DNA of 64,000 nucleotides from Streptomyces spinoverrucosus (lineage in GTDB: Bacteria > Actinomycetota > Actinomycetes > Streptomycetales > Streptomycetaceae), in NCBI RefSeq assembly GCF_006539505.1, contig NZ_BJND01000008.1:186001-250000 (forward strand). The letters run 5' to 3'. The number at the start of each line of letters is the position of its first letter. Position 1 is the stretch's first letter. The notes under the pieces are model-generated. The model did no database searches, was not told the origin of the DNA, and saw only the letters and a list, made by a program, of their open reading frames with translations. The position numbers and the translations under genes are program-made. Shown here one piece after another: positions 28,259 through 37,519 of the stretch.

Positions 28259-29424
28259 ATTGCGTTCCCCTCGCATGGGGCCTCCCCGGCGAAACGGTCG
28301 GGACGAAAAGGCGCCAGGTCCAACTCCGGCGCCCGTCCGCTCAGCACCTGGGCGATCAGATGCCCGGTCCCGGTCGCCAGCCCGATGCCCGCGCCCTCGT
28401 GCCCGCACGCGTGCAGCAGGCCCGGCACGCGCGGATCGGGGCCGATGGCGGGCAGGTGGTCGGGCAGGTACGGGCGGAAGCCGACGTACGTCCGCATGGC
28501 CCGCACCCGCCCGAGGAACGGGAACAACCGGACGGCGCCCGCCGCCAGCGCCCGTACCACCGGCAGCGAGAAGGACCGGTCGAAACCCACCCGTTCGCGG
28601 CTCGCGCCGATCAGCACCGGGCCGGCCGCCGTGCCCTCGACGACCGGCGAGGTCTGCAGCGCCGCCGAGTCGCTGGCCACGTCGGCCACGTAGTCGGCGG
28701 CGTACACCTTGTGCCGTACCAGACGCGGCAGCGGCTCGGTGACCAGGACGAACCCGCGCCGGGGGAGGACGGGCAAGTGGACCCCCGCCAGTGCGGCGAC
28801 CTCGCCGCCCCAGGTCCCGGCGGCGTTCACGACGGCCGGCGCGTGGATCTCGCCCCGGTCCGTCCGTACGCCGCGCACGGCACCGTCCGGGCCGCGCAGG
28901 ACGCCGGTGACGGTCCGGCCGGTTTCGAGCCTGGCGCGGGAGGCCCGAGCGAGGTGCGCGGCGGCGAGGGCGGGCATGACCTGGGCGTCCTGCGGATAGT
29001 GCATGCCGCCCGGGAGGCCGGGGGCGAGGTGCGGCTCCAGATCCTTGAGTTGGTGCTCGCCGACGGGTACGGCCTCGACGCCTGCGGTGCGTTGACCGGT
29101 CGCGAACTCCTCCAGGGCGGTCAGGCCCTCGGGCGACGAGGCGACGACCACGCCGCCCTTGGCCTCGTACTCGACCGCGGTGCCGAACTCCTCCGCCAGC
29201 TCCGCCCACAGGCGGGCGGACAGCAGGGCGAGTTCGAGTTCGGGCCCCGGTTCCTTGTCGGAGACTAGGACGTTGCCCTCGCCCGCGCCGGTGGTGCCGC
29301 CGGACACCGGGCCCCGGTCGACCAGCGTGACGTCCAGGCCCGCCCGGGCCGCGTGGAAGGCGCAGGCGGCGCCCACCATGCCGGCTCCTACTACGACGAC
29401 ATCGCAGGTCAACTGGTTGGTCAC
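28255..29424 (-). CDS. FAD-dependent D-amino-acid oxidase-like subunit (HcnC-like), probable catalytic subunit
   Basis: A 389-residue DAO-family flavoprotein. FAD motif: DVVVVGAGMVGAACAFHAAR. A GGTTGAGEGNV segment follows, where the flavin would contact the protein, and a C-terminal ACGHEGAGIGLATGTGHLIA motif. It is the first gene of the operon and starts with a GTG at 29424. It should oxidise cis-4-hydroxy-D-proline to the cyclic imine acid, passing electrons through the [2Fe-2S] and second FAD subunits. D-proline or sarcosine-like substrates cannot be excluded from sequence. Confidence 0.88.
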   Translation of the reverse strand: MTNQLTCDVVVVGAGMVGAACAFHAARAGLDVTLVDRGPVSGGTTGAGEGNVLVSDKEPGPELELALLSARLWAELAEEFGTAVEYEAKGGVVVASSPEGLTALEEFATGQRTAGVEAVPVGEHQLKDLEPHLAPGLPGGMHYPQDAQVMPALAAAHLARASRARLETGRTVTGVLRGPDGAVRGVRTDRGEIHAPAVVNAAGTWGGEVAALAGVHLPVLPRRGFVLVTEPLPRLVRHKVYAADYVADVASDSAALQTSPVVEGTAAGPVLIGASRERVGFDRSFSLPVVRALAAGAVRLFPFLGRVRAMRTYVGFRPYLPDHLPAIGPDPRVPGLLHACGHEGAGIGLATGTGHLIAQVLSGRAPELDLAPFRPDRFAGEAPCEGNAI

Positions 29425-29432
29425 GACAGTAA

Positions 29433-29443
29433 TATGTCACATA
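29433..29443. promoter_or_regulatory. Palindrome before the hydroxyproline operon, candidate GntR operator
   Basis: TATGTCACATA is a perfect 11-bp palindrome 9 bp upstream of the first start codon of the operon. FCD-type GntR regulators bind short palindromes of the form TnGTnnnACnA, which this approximates. The operon's own GntR gene is at its far end. The 369-bp gap from here to 29793 holds no other recognised gene. Confidence 0.5.
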
Positions 29444-29793
29444 GCGCGCTGCGTCGGAAGACCGCCGGCGCGGATCCCTTCGCCTCCGGTTGCAGGTAAC
29501 GGGAAGATGGCGCTTAGGTGAATTCACCGTGACGCTGTCGGCAGTACGTGATCACGCGCGGCGGTCGCTCCGATCAGCGGGCCGCCCCCGTGCGGGCGGG
29601 CCGGGCGTCGCGCGGCGGTGTGGGTGGATACCTTTGGCAACCAGTGTTTTCCGGTGGACGTCATGAGGTGAGAAGGCGGGTCTGCCGTGGTGGCCGAGCA
29701 CGGTCGCCCCGGCCGCCCCGAGCGGGACGGCCGCAGTCTCGGGCAGTGGACGCGTGGCTCATGTCGGTTTATCACCCATTTAAGGTGTTCTGT

Positions 29794-31038
29794 GTGGCGC
29801 GATGGCTTCAGTCGTTTCGAAAACCTCCGACGGTCAGTGCCGTCGGCCGTACGAACACGCCCATACCGGGACCTGGCGTGTCGTCGCGGCTGACGGCGCT
29901 GCGGTCGACCGTGGCCGGGATCGGGACCACGCTCGACGAGGAGACCACCTGCGTCGAGCTCACCAAGGTGGCCGCCGAGAAGACCGGGGGCACCGCGGCC
30001 ATCGTGCGGCGCGGCGAGGAGGGCGAGGCGGAGTACGAGGCGGTCAGCGGCGACCGCACGCTCCTGCCCGACCTGCGATGGGCAGTGGAGGTGGCGCGCC
30101 GGGCGGACAGCCGGGTCGGGCACGAGCGGCGCGGCCCCGCGCTCTGCGTGCCCCTCGCCAGCGGCGAGGACCGCTTCGGCGTCCTGGTGTGCGTCCGGGG
30201 CTACGGGCCCTTCACCCCGTCGGAGACGGACATGCTGGCGCTGCTCGCCGAGCGGGCCGCCTCGCACATCCGGCACGCCCGGGAGCACGACCGGATGAGC
30301 CGGATCGTCGGCGATCTCCAGCGCGCCCTGCTCGCCGAGCCCGGCCGGCCGCACCCCAACCTGGACGTCGCCATCCGCTATCTGCCCGTGGGGCACCGCG
30401 CCCTGGTCGGCGGCGACTGGTGCGAGACCGTCCGGCTGCACTTCGGGCGGACCCTGCTCGTGGTCGGCGACGTGATGGGCCATGGCCTGGAGGCGGCCGT
30501 CGACATGACCGCCTACCGTTCCGCCCTGCGCTACATCGCCTCCGCCGACCTCCCGCCGCACCGTGTGCTGCGCCAGCTCGACGACATCGCCTCCAGCGAG
30601 TCCGACCGTCGTCCTGCCACCTGTCTGATCGCCCGCGTCGACCCCGTGCGCGGTCAGGTCACGCTGGCCAGCGCCGGTCATCTGCCGCCCGCCGTGATCG
30701 ACGGCAAGGGCGACACCTCGCTGCTGGCGGTGCCGGTCGGCCCGCCGCTGGGCACGGGGCTCGGCGGCTACGAGCCGGCGACGTTCCAGCTGGACTCCCA
30801 GGAGACGCTGCTGCTGTTCACCGACGGGCTCGTGGAGCATCGCGGCGAGGACATCGACCAGTCCCTGGACCGGCTGGCCAGGCTGCGCTTCACCTCCTCG
30901 GAGAGCGTGGAGACCATCATCGACACCGTCCTCGCCAACCTCGACGCCCGCCACGCGGAGGACGACGTGGCCGTCCTGGCGTCCCGGCTGCGGCACCGGC
31001 CGCACGCCGAGGAGGAGAGCGCGGCGTTCGGCATGTGA
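29794..31038 (+). CDS. GAF domain plus SpoIIE/PP2C-type serine phosphatase
   Basis: A 414-residue protein. A GAF-like sensory domain covers about residues 35-180 (TAAIVRRGEEGE, FGVLVCVRGYGPFTPSE). A PP2C/RsbU domain follows with its metal motifs GGDWCETV, VVGDVMGHGLEAA, SAGHLPP, LLLFTDGLVEHRG and AEDDVAVLASRL. RsbU-like phosphatases dephosphorylate anti-anti-sigma factors, so this is likely a partner-switching regulator, but no anti-sigma gene is adjacent. I chose the GTG at 29794 with AAGGTG 6 bp upstream; the frame is also open from an ATG at 29761 and earlier codons. Confidence 0.85.
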   Translation: MARWLQSFRKPPTVSAVGRTNTPIPGPGVSSRLTALRSTVAGIGTTLDEETTCVELTKVAAEKTGGTAAIVRRGEEGEAEYEAVSGDRTLLPDLRWAVEVARRADSRVGHERRGPALCVPLASGEDRFGVLVCVRGYGPFTPSETDMLALLAERAASHIRHAREHDRMSRIVGDLQRALLAEPGRPHPNLDVAIRYLPVGHRALVGGDWCETVRLHFGRTLLVVGDVMGHGLEAAVDMTAYRSALRYIASADLPPHRVLRQLDDIASSESDRRPATCLIARVDPVRGQVTLASAGHLPPAVIDGKGDTSLLAVPVGPPLGTGLGGYEPATFQLDSQETLLLFTDGLVEHRGEDIDQSLDRLARLRFTSSESVETIIDTVLANLDARHAEDDVAVLASRLRHRPHAEEESAAFGM

Positions 31039-31116
31039 ACGCCCCGTCCTGCGGAGCGTTTCTCACGCCCCTCCTGAGGAGCCCTTCTAAACGCCCCTCC
31101 TGAGGAGCCTTTCTTA
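31038..31116 (+). repeat. Triplicated 25-27 bp direct repeat after the phosphatase gene
   Basis: Three successive copies start AACGCCCC, ACGCCCCTCC and AACGCCCCTCC, each with a small CTCCTGAGGAG-like hairpin followed by CCTTTCT. Placed directly after a stop codon, they may act as a weak terminator array. Confidence 0.55.
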
Positions 31117-31178
31117 CGGATCGGGGACATCCGGGGGCGCCGGTCCCGCACCCGCGCGCGGAGTGCGAGGCTGGCGGC

Positions 31179-31886
<708 letters not shown>

Positions 31887-31889
31887 GCC

Positions 31890-33005
31890 ATGCGGGACAC
31901 CCTCCTCATCGCGCTGTTCGCCTTCCTCGGCGCCGCCGCGGCCGGGCTGCTGGGCGCCGGGGTGCTGCTGCTGATCCGGCGGCGCTCGCTCACCGAGCAC
32001 ATCACCGTGGTCGCCGCCGTCGCTGTCGGCGCGATGTTCGCCGGCACGCTCGCGGTCGCGCAGGCGATGTTCCTGTCCGCGCACGACCTGACCGTCGTGA
32101 CCACCGTGGTCGCGATGGCCGCCGTGGTCTCCCTGGCCACCGCGCTGCTGCTGGGCCGCTGGGTCGCCGCCCGCAGCCGCGCCCTCACCCTCGCCGCCCG
32201 CTCCTTCGGCGACGGCGGCGACTTCACCAGCCCCGACGGCCCCGCCACCGCCGAACTCGCCGCACTCAGCCGCGAGTTGGAGGCGACCAGCCGCAAGCTC
32301 GCCGAGTCCAGGGACCGCGAGCGCGCCCTGGAGAGCTCCCGGCGCGAACTGGTCGCCTGGATCTCGCACGACCTGCGCACCCCGCTCGCCGGACTGCGCG
32401 CCATGTCCGAGGCGCTGGAGGACGGCGTCGCCGCCGACCCCGACCGCTACCTCCGCCAGATCCGCGCCGAGGCCGAACGCCTCAACGACATGGTCAGCGA
32501 CCTCTTCGAACTCTCCCGCATCCACGCGGGCACCCTGGCGCTGAGCCCGAGCCGGATCTCGGTGTACGACCTGATCGGCGACGCCCTCGCGGGCGCGGAC
32601 CCGCTCGCCCGGGAGCACGGCGTACGGCTCGTCGGCGACCGGGTCGAGCCGGTGCCCGTCGAGGTGGACGGCAAGGAGATGAGCCGGGTGCTGGGGAACC
32701 TGCTCATCAACGCGATCCGGCGGACGCCCGCCGACGGCACGGTGGCGGTGGCCGCCGAGCGCTCGCCCGACGGCGGGGTCGTCCTGTCCGTGACGGACGG
32801 CTGCGGCGGGATACCGGAGGAGGACCTGCCGCGCGTCTTCGACACCGGCTGGCGCGGCACCGACGCCCGGACGCCACCGGCCGGGGCCGGGCTGGGACTC
32901 GCCATCGTGCGGGGCATCGTGGAGGCCCACCACGGGCGGGCCGCCGTACGCAATGTCTCGGGCGGCTGCCGTTTCGAGGTGACGCTGCCGATGGCGGACG
33001 TCTGA
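31890..33005 (+). CDS. Sensor histidine kinase, partner of the preceding regulator
   Basis: A 371-residue kinase. Three hydrophobic segments near residues 5-28, 37-60 and 66-88 give almost no extracellular domain, so it probably senses within the membrane or through a partner. A short HAMP-like linker precedes the dimerisation motif [16 protein letters not shown] with His160, and the catalytic domain has N-box [10 protein letters not shown]1 [10 protein letters not shown] and G2 [12 protein letters not shown]. The ATG at 31890 follows GGGGAGGCGTGAGCC. Confidence 0.92.
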   Translation: MRDTLLIALFAFLGAAAAGLLGAGVLLLIRRRSLTEHITVVAAVAVGAMFAGTLAVAQAMFLSAHDLTVVTTVVAMAAVVSLATALLLGRWVAARSRALTLAARSFGDGGDFTSPDGPATAELAALSRELEATSRKLAESRDRERALESSRRELVAWISHDLRTPLAGLRAMSEALEDGVAADPDRYLRQIRAEAERLNDMVSDLFELSRIHAGTLALSPSRISVYDLIGDALAGADPLAREHGVRLVGDRVEPVPVEVDGKEMSRVLGNLLINAIRRTPADGTVAVAAERSPDGGVVLSVTDGCGGIPEEDLPRVFDTGWRGTDARTPPAGAGLGLAIVRGIVEAHHGRAAVRNVSGGCRFEVTLPMADV

Positions 33006-33082
33006 GGCGCGGCACGTGACCGGGCGGTGCGACTGCGCTCCGCTGGGAGTGCCGCGGTATGCCGTCGATCGTCTGCGGCACC

Positions 33083-33150
33083 GTCGTGGCTGGTCGCGCC
33101 CACGCGGCGGAGCCGCACATCGAGAGAGCCCCGCGCCCCTTCAGGGCGCT
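33083..33150 (+). repeat. Streptomyces dispersed intergenic repeat, longer variant
   Basis: TCGTGGCTGGTCGCGCCCAC, then CGGCGGAGCCGCACATCGA and CCCCGCGCCCCTTCAGGGCG. The ends match the elements near 2902, 12697 and 38281; the middle is an alternative form with a CGGCGGAGCCG hairpin. It lies between two convergent two-component systems and may double as their terminator. Confidence 0.7.
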
Positions 33151-34595
33151 ACGCCCGCCGGCAGCCGGACCGTGAACACCGTCGCCCCCGGCTCGCTGGT
33201 CAGCTCGATCGTCCCGCCGTGCGCCCGCACCAAGGAGTTCGCCACCGCCAGGCCGAGTCCGCTGCCGCCGCGGTCGCGGCTGCGGGCCTTGTCGACCCGG
33301 TAGAAACGGTCGAAGACGCGTTCCCGGTCGGCGTCCGGTATCCCCGGACCCGCGTCGGAGACCCGCACCAGCGCCGCCCCGGCCGTGACCGAGACCGCCA
33401 CGCACACCTTGGTTCCGGCCGGGGTGTGCACTGCGGCGTTGGTGAGCAGGTTGTCCAGCACCTGACGGATCCGCTGCGGATCCAACCGCAGTGCCACCGG
33501 CCGGTCCCCGGTGGTCACCGTCAGCGGATGGCCCGGGTGCGCGGCGCGGAAGGCGTCGGCGGCCTGCTCGACCAGCTCGACAAGATCCGCGTCCACCAGC
33601 CGCAGCGGCGTCTCCACCTCGGCGGCGTCGAGCCGGGCGAGCAGCAGCAGGTCGTCCAGCAGGAAACCCATCCGGGCGGCCTCGGCCCGCAGCCGCGCCA
33701 GGTGCTTGTCCCGTTCCTCGGGCGCGTTCGCGGCCGCGTACTGGAAGAGGTCCGCATAGCCGCGTACCGACATCAGCGGCGTCCGCAGCTCGTGCGAGGC
33801 GTCCGCGACGAACCGGCGCAGCCGCTGCTCGGCCTCGGCGCGTACGGCGAGGGAGTCGTCGATGTGCTCCAGCATGGTGTTGAACGCCGTGCGCAGCTCC
33901 TCCACCTCCGGGCCGCCGCCCCGGCGGTCGGCGCGCAGCGGCAGCCGGGCCGCGGACTCGGTCAGATCGTGCGAGGCGATGCCGTGCGCGGTGTGCGCCA
34001 TGTCGCTGAGCGGTTGCAGCCCGCGCCGCAGCATCTTCCGGCCGAGCACCACCAGCGCCAGCAGCGCCAGCCCGAACGTGACCACCTGGATCGTGATCAG
34101 CTGCCCGACGGTGTCCTCGATGCCGTCCATGGGAGCGGCGCTGACCAGGACCACCCCGGGCTCGACCTCGCAGGCGCGCAGCCGGTAGGCGCCCGCGCCC
34201 TTGATGTGTTCGGTGCGCAGCAGCTCCGTGTGCGCGGCGGCCTGGGCACGGGCCAGGGCGGTGAAGTCGTCGACGTCCGCCGGCAGGTCGGCGGGGTCCT
34301 CGGGCTTGCGGAGCACGGCGGCGCCGTCCGACACGTCGTACACGGCGTAGTACCAGCTGTAGTACTTCTTGCCCGCGAGCGTGCCGTAGTTCGCGATGTT
34401 CTTGGACTGGGCGATCTGGGCCTGTGCCAGCTGTGTGTCCAGCTGGGCCGACAGGTAGTCCCGCATGTACGTCGTCAGGGCCGTGCCCACCACGGAGAAC
34501 ACCACCAGCGACAGCGCGCCCAGCCCCAGCGCCAGCCGGGTGCCCAGGCGCAGCCTGCCGTAGTCGTGGCGCAGTCGGCCCAGCACGCGCCTCAC
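33141..34595 (-). CDS. Sensor histidine kinase with extracellular domain
   Basis: A 484-residue kinase. Membrane helices are near residues 20-42 and 166-186, flanking an extracytoplasmic domain of about 120 residues with YYSWYYAVYDVSDG. A HAMP domain follows (PLSDMAHTAHGIASHDL), then the phosphoacceptor His268 in FVADASHELRTPL, N-box NLLTNAAVHTP, G1 DAGPGIPDADR and G2 GSGLGLAVANSLV. Its ATG overlaps the response-regulator stop by 4 bp (ATGA). The pair is divergent from the ferric-reductase/FMN-binding/ApbE genes, so a redox, metal or envelope signal is a plausible input, but that is inference. Confidence 0.93.
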   Translation of the reverse strand: MRRVLGRLRHDYGRLRLGTRLALGLGALSLVVFSVVGTALTTYMRDYLSAQLDTQLAQAQIAQSKNIANYGTLAGKKYYSWYYAVYDVSDGAAVLRKPEDPADLPADVDDFTALARAQAAAHTELLRTEHIKGAGAYRLRACEVEPGVVLVSAAPMDGIEDTVGQLITIQVVTFGLALLALVVLGRKMLRRGLQPLSDMAHTAHGIASHDLTESAARLPLRADRRGGGPEVEELRTAFNTMLEHIDDSLAVRAEAEQRLRRFVADASHELRTPLMSVRGYADLFQYAAANAPEERDKHLARLRAEAARMGFLLDDLLLLARLDAAEVETPLRLVDADLVELVEQAADAFRAAHPGHPLTVTTGDRPVALRLDPQRIRQVLDNLLTNAAVHTPAGTKVCVAVSVTAGAALVRVSDAGPGIPDADRERVFDRFYRVDKARSRDRGGSGLGLAVANSLVRAHGGTIELTSEPGATVFTVRLPAGVAP

Positions 34596-35281
34596 TTGGC
34601 GGCCTGCCGGATCACATAACCGAAGCCCCGCACGGTGTGGATCAGCGGTTCACCGGTGTCGTCGAGCTTGCGCCGCAGCCGGCTCACGACCAGCTCCACC
34701 ACGTTGGAACGGCCGCCGAAACCGTACTCCCACACATGATCGAGGATCTGCGCCTTGGTGAGCACGGTCGGCGACTTGCGCATGAGGTAGCGCAGCACCT
34801 CGTACTCGGTCGGCGTCAGCGTCAGCAGCCGCTCGCCGCGTCGCACCTCACGGGTGTCCTCGTCCATGGTGAGGTCCCCCACCCGCAGCACCGACCGCTG
34901 GAACCCGGGCCCCGCGGCGCGCCGCAGCACCGTGCGCAGCCGGGCCATCAGCTCCTCGACCGCGAACGGCTTCACCAGGTAGTCGTCCCCGCCCCGGGTC
35001 AGCCCCGCCACCCGGTCGGAGACCGCGTCGCGCGCGGTGAGGAACACCACCGGCACCATCGTCCCGGAGCGGCGCAGCCGGTCGAGCACGCCGAAGCCGT
35101 CCACGTCCGGCAGCATCAGGTCGAGCACGACGATGTCCGGATGGAACTCGGCGGCGCGGCGCAGCGCATCTTCGCCGGAGTTCGCGGTGACCGCCTCCCA
35201 GCCCTCGTAGCGGGCGACCGTGGCGACGAGGTCGGCGATGGGCGGGTCGTCGTCCACGACCAGCAGTCGTACTTTCTCCAC
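34592..35281 (-). CDS. OmpR-family response regulator, divergent from the redox genes
   Basis: A regulator of about 229 residues. Phosphoacceptor Asp54 lies in IVVLDLMLPDVDGFG; FLTARDA and LVKPFAVEEL complete the receiver. The winged helix ends in the usual RLRRKLDDTGEPLIHTVRGFGYVI. The start is uncertain: a GTG at 35281 gives VEKVRLLVVDDD, and a GTG at 35299 adds six residues; neither has a strong ribosome site. The 164-bp region to the divergent gene contains an 11-bp-spaced direct repeat that is a good candidate target. Confidence 0.92.
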   Translation of the reverse strand: MEKVRLLVVDDDPPIADLVATVARYEGWEAVTANSGEDALRRAAEFHPDIVVLDLMLPDVDGFGVLDRLRRSGTMVPVVFLTARDAVSDRVAGLTRGGDDYLVKPFAVEELMARLRTVLRRAAGPGFQRSVLRVGDLTMDEDTREVRRGERLLTLTPTEYEVLRYLMRKSPTVLTKAQILDHVWEYGFGGRSNVVELVVSRLRRKLDDTGEPLIHTVRGFGYVIRQAAK

Positions 35282-35362
35282 CCGTTCATAGTGCGGCACC
35301 GGCCGTCCGCCGCCAGACCCGGTCACCATGCGGACGCACATCGATATCCACTTGAAAGTTGT

Positions 35363-35380
35363 ACGACAGGGAAACGACAG
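35363..35380 (+). promoter_or_regulatory. Candidate OmpR-type direct repeat in the divergent promoter region
   Basis: ACGACAG occurs at 35363-35369 and 35374-35380, an 11-bp period, which is the spacing used by tandem OmpR/PhoB-family monomers. It lies 66 bp before the membrane oxidoreductase start and 82 bp before the regulator start. A TTGAAA hexamer precedes it at 35353. Confidence 0.4.
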
Positions 35381-35445
35381 CTGCGGCCAGCCAAGCTCGG
35401 TGTCGCAAGGCCCCGACCAAGACCCCGACCAAGGAGTTGCCGTCC

Positions 35446-36783
35446 GTGACGACCGTCCAGTCGCCTGCCGCGCCCGTCGCGGCGATACGTCCCAAGGTGG
35501 TGGCCCGCACCGGCCTGTACGCCGTGCTGGCCGCCAACGTGGCCGTGGTCACGTACTTCTTCGTCCAGGCCGGGTTCGCCTCCAACGCGCTGATCGTCCT
35601 CGGCCGTCTCGCCGGGCTGTACGGCGCCCTCCTCATGGCCTTCCAGCTGGTGCTGGTGGCCCGGCTGCCCTGGTTCGACCGCCGGATAGGCATGGACCGG
35701 CTCACCCTGTGGCACCGCTGGATCGGTTTCTCGCTGCTGTGGACGCTGCTGGCCCACGCGGTGTTCATCACCTTCGGCTACGCCGACTCCTCCGGCCTGG
35801 ATCCGGTCAACCAGCTCGTCGACCTCGCCGAGACGGTCGAGGGCGTGCTGCGGGCGGTGGTCGCGCTGGTGCTGATCATCGTGATCGGCACGGTCTCGGC
35901 GCGGTTCGCCCGACGCCGGCTGGCCTATGAGACCTGGCACTTCATCCACCTCTACACCTACATCGCCGTCGTCCTGGCCTTCTCCCACCAGGTCGCGGTC
36001 GGTACGACCTTCGTCGCCTCGCCGGTGGCCACCGGCTACTGGTGGACCCTGTGGACCGTCGCCCTCGGCTCGGTGTTCGTGGGCCGCCTGGTGCTGCCGC
36101 TGTGGCGGAACTGGCGCCACCAGCTGCGCGTCTCGGCCGTCGTCCCCGAGAACGACAACGTCGTCTCCGTCTACGTCACCGGCCGCGACCTCGACCGGCT
36201 GCCCGCCCGCGCCGGCCAGTTCTTCCTGTGGCGGTTCCTGACCCGTGGCCGCTGGTGGCAGGCCAACCCCTGGTCGCTGTCGGCCGCGCCCGACGGCCGC
36301 TCCCTGCGCCTGACCGCCAAGGCCGTCGGCGACGGCAGCGCCGGCCTGCGCCACCTCAAGGTCGGCACCCGCGTCTTCGCCGAGGGCCCCTACGGCGCCT
36401 TCACCACGATGCACCGCACCCGGCCGGACGCCGTGCTGATCGCCGGCGGCGTCGGCATCACGCCGATGCGGGCCCTGCTGGAGGAACTGCACGGGCACGC
36501 CGTACTGATCTACCGCGTGACCACCGACCAGGACGCCGTGCTCTACGACGAACTGCGCGAACTGGCCCACGCCAAGGGCGCCGAGCTGTACCTGGTCACC
36601 GGCCCCGCCGAGCCGGACCGGCTGTCCAAGGCCGAACTCGCCCGACTGGTGCCCGACATCGCCGAACGCGACGTCTATCTGTGCGGACCGCCCGGAATGA
36701 CCCGCGGGGTGCTGCGCAGCCTGCGCGAGCTGGGCGTGGCCAAGGCGCAGATCCACCACGAGCGCTTCAGCCTGGCCGGCTGA
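35446..36783 (+). CDS. Ferric-reductase-like transmembrane oxidoreductase with FAD/NAD(P)H domain
   Basis: A 445-residue protein. Six hydrophobic segments (about residues 22-225) form a ferric-reductase-like membrane domain with haem-type His residues in LTLWHRWIGFSLL, LLAHAVF, WHFIHLYTYIAV and FSHQVAVG. The cytosolic part is a ferredoxin reductase module: QANPWSLSAAPDG (FAD), VLIAGGVGITPMRALLEEL (NAD(P)H) and VYLCGPPGMTRGVL. Electrons should move from NAD(P)H across the membrane. The GTG at 35446 has AAGGAG 9 bp upstream. The next gene, 27 bp on, is an exported FMN-binding protein, the probable electron acceptor. Confidence 0.9.
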   Translation: MTTVQSPAAPVAAIRPKVVARTGLYAVLAANVAVVTYFFVQAGFASNALIVLGRLAGLYGALLMAFQLVLVARLPWFDRRIGMDRLTLWHRWIGFSLLWTLLAHAVFITFGYADSSGLDPVNQLVDLAETVEGVLRAVVALVLIIVIGTVSARFARRRLAYETWHFIHLYTYIAVVLAFSHQVAVGTTFVASPVATGYWWTLWTVALGSVFVGRLVLPLWRNWRHQLRVSAVVPENDNVVSVYVTGRDLDRLPARAGQFFLWRFLTRGRWWQANPWSLSAAPDGRSLRLTAKAVGDGSAGLRHLKVGTRVFAEGPYGAFTTMHRTRPDAVLIAGGVGITPMRALLEELHGHAVLIYRVTTDQDAVLYDELRELAHAKGAELYLVTGPAEPDRLSKAELARLVPDIAERDVYLCGPPGMTRGVLRSLRELGVAKAQIHHERFSLAG

Positions 36784-36810
36784 CGGACCGACGGGAAACG
36801 AGGAACCACC

Positions 36811-37518
36811 GTGAAACGAGCACTGCCTGTCCTGGCCCTGACCGTCGCGGGCCTGATCCCGGTCTGGCGCTACGCGCCGTCCCAGGCCACGACGACCACC
36901 GAGGCGACCCAGCCGGCCTCGACGCCCTCCTCCTCAAGTTCAGGGAACTCCACCTCGCGCGTCGTCGCGGGCTCGACGGTGAACACCGAGAAGGGCCCCG
37001 TGCAGGTGGAGGTGACCTTCGAGGGCGGTGAGATCACGGCCGTACGGATGCTGCAGCAGCCCGACCACCCGCAGACCACGGCCGCCGTCCCGACGCTGAT
37101 CGAGGAGACGCTTCAAGCCCAGAGCGCGGACATCGACTCGGTGTCGGGCGCGACGATCACCAGCGAGGGCTACAAGGAGTCGTTGCAGGCCGCGATCGAC
37201 GCGCAGGCCGCGGCGGCGGCTTCGGCAAGCCCCTCCGGGAGCGCTTCCGCAACGGAGTCCGAAGTCGTCGCGGGCCCGACGGTGAACACCGAGAAGGGAC
37301 CTGTGCAGGTCGAGGTGACCTTCGAGGGCGACGAGATCACGGCCGTGCGCATGCTCCAGCAGCCGAACCACCCGCAGACCACGGCCGCCGTGCCGACGCT
37401 GGTCGAGGAGACGCTTCAGGCCCAGAGCGCGGACATCGACTCGGTGTCCGGTGCGACGATCACCAGTGAGGGTTACAAGGAGTCGTTGCAGGCCGCGATC
37501 GACGCGAAGGGCGCCTGA
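36811..37518 (+). CDS. Exported protein with two near-identical FMN-binding domains
   Basis: A 235-residue protein. Residues 1-25 form a signal or membrane anchor, followed by a Ser/Thr-rich linker. Two FMN_bind domains (residues 51-131 and 152-232) are identical at 77 of 81 positions, with an Ala/Ser linker between them. Each ends in DSVSGAT (109-115 and 210-216), the motif in which the Thr is covalently linked to FMN by ApbE. The duplication is also plain in the DNA (36961-37203 and 37264-37506, offset 303 bp). It should carry two covalent flavins on the outer face and pass electrons from the membrane oxidoreductase. The ApbE gene follows after 1 bp. Confidence 0.93.
   Translation: MKRALPVLALTVAGLIPVWRYAPSQATTTTEATQPASTPSSSSSGNSTSRVVAGSTVNTEKGPVQVEVTFEGGEITAVRMLQQPDHPQTTAAVPTLIEETLQAQSADIDSVSGATITSEGYKESLQAAIDAQAAAAASASPSGSASATESEVVAGPTVNTEKGPVQVEVTFEGDEITAVRMLQQPNHPQTTAAVPTLVEETLQAQSADIDSVSGATITSEGYKESLQAAIDAKGA
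36961..37506 (+). repeat. Intragenic 243-bp duplication (FMN-binding domains)
   Basis: Copies at 36961-37203 and 37264-37506, separated by 60 bp coding an Ala/Ser linker. Only four residues differ (Ser/Pro, Gly/Asp, Asp/Asn, Ile/Val), so the duplication is recent or is kept uniform by gene conversion. Confidence 0.9.
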
Positions 37519-37519
37519 C

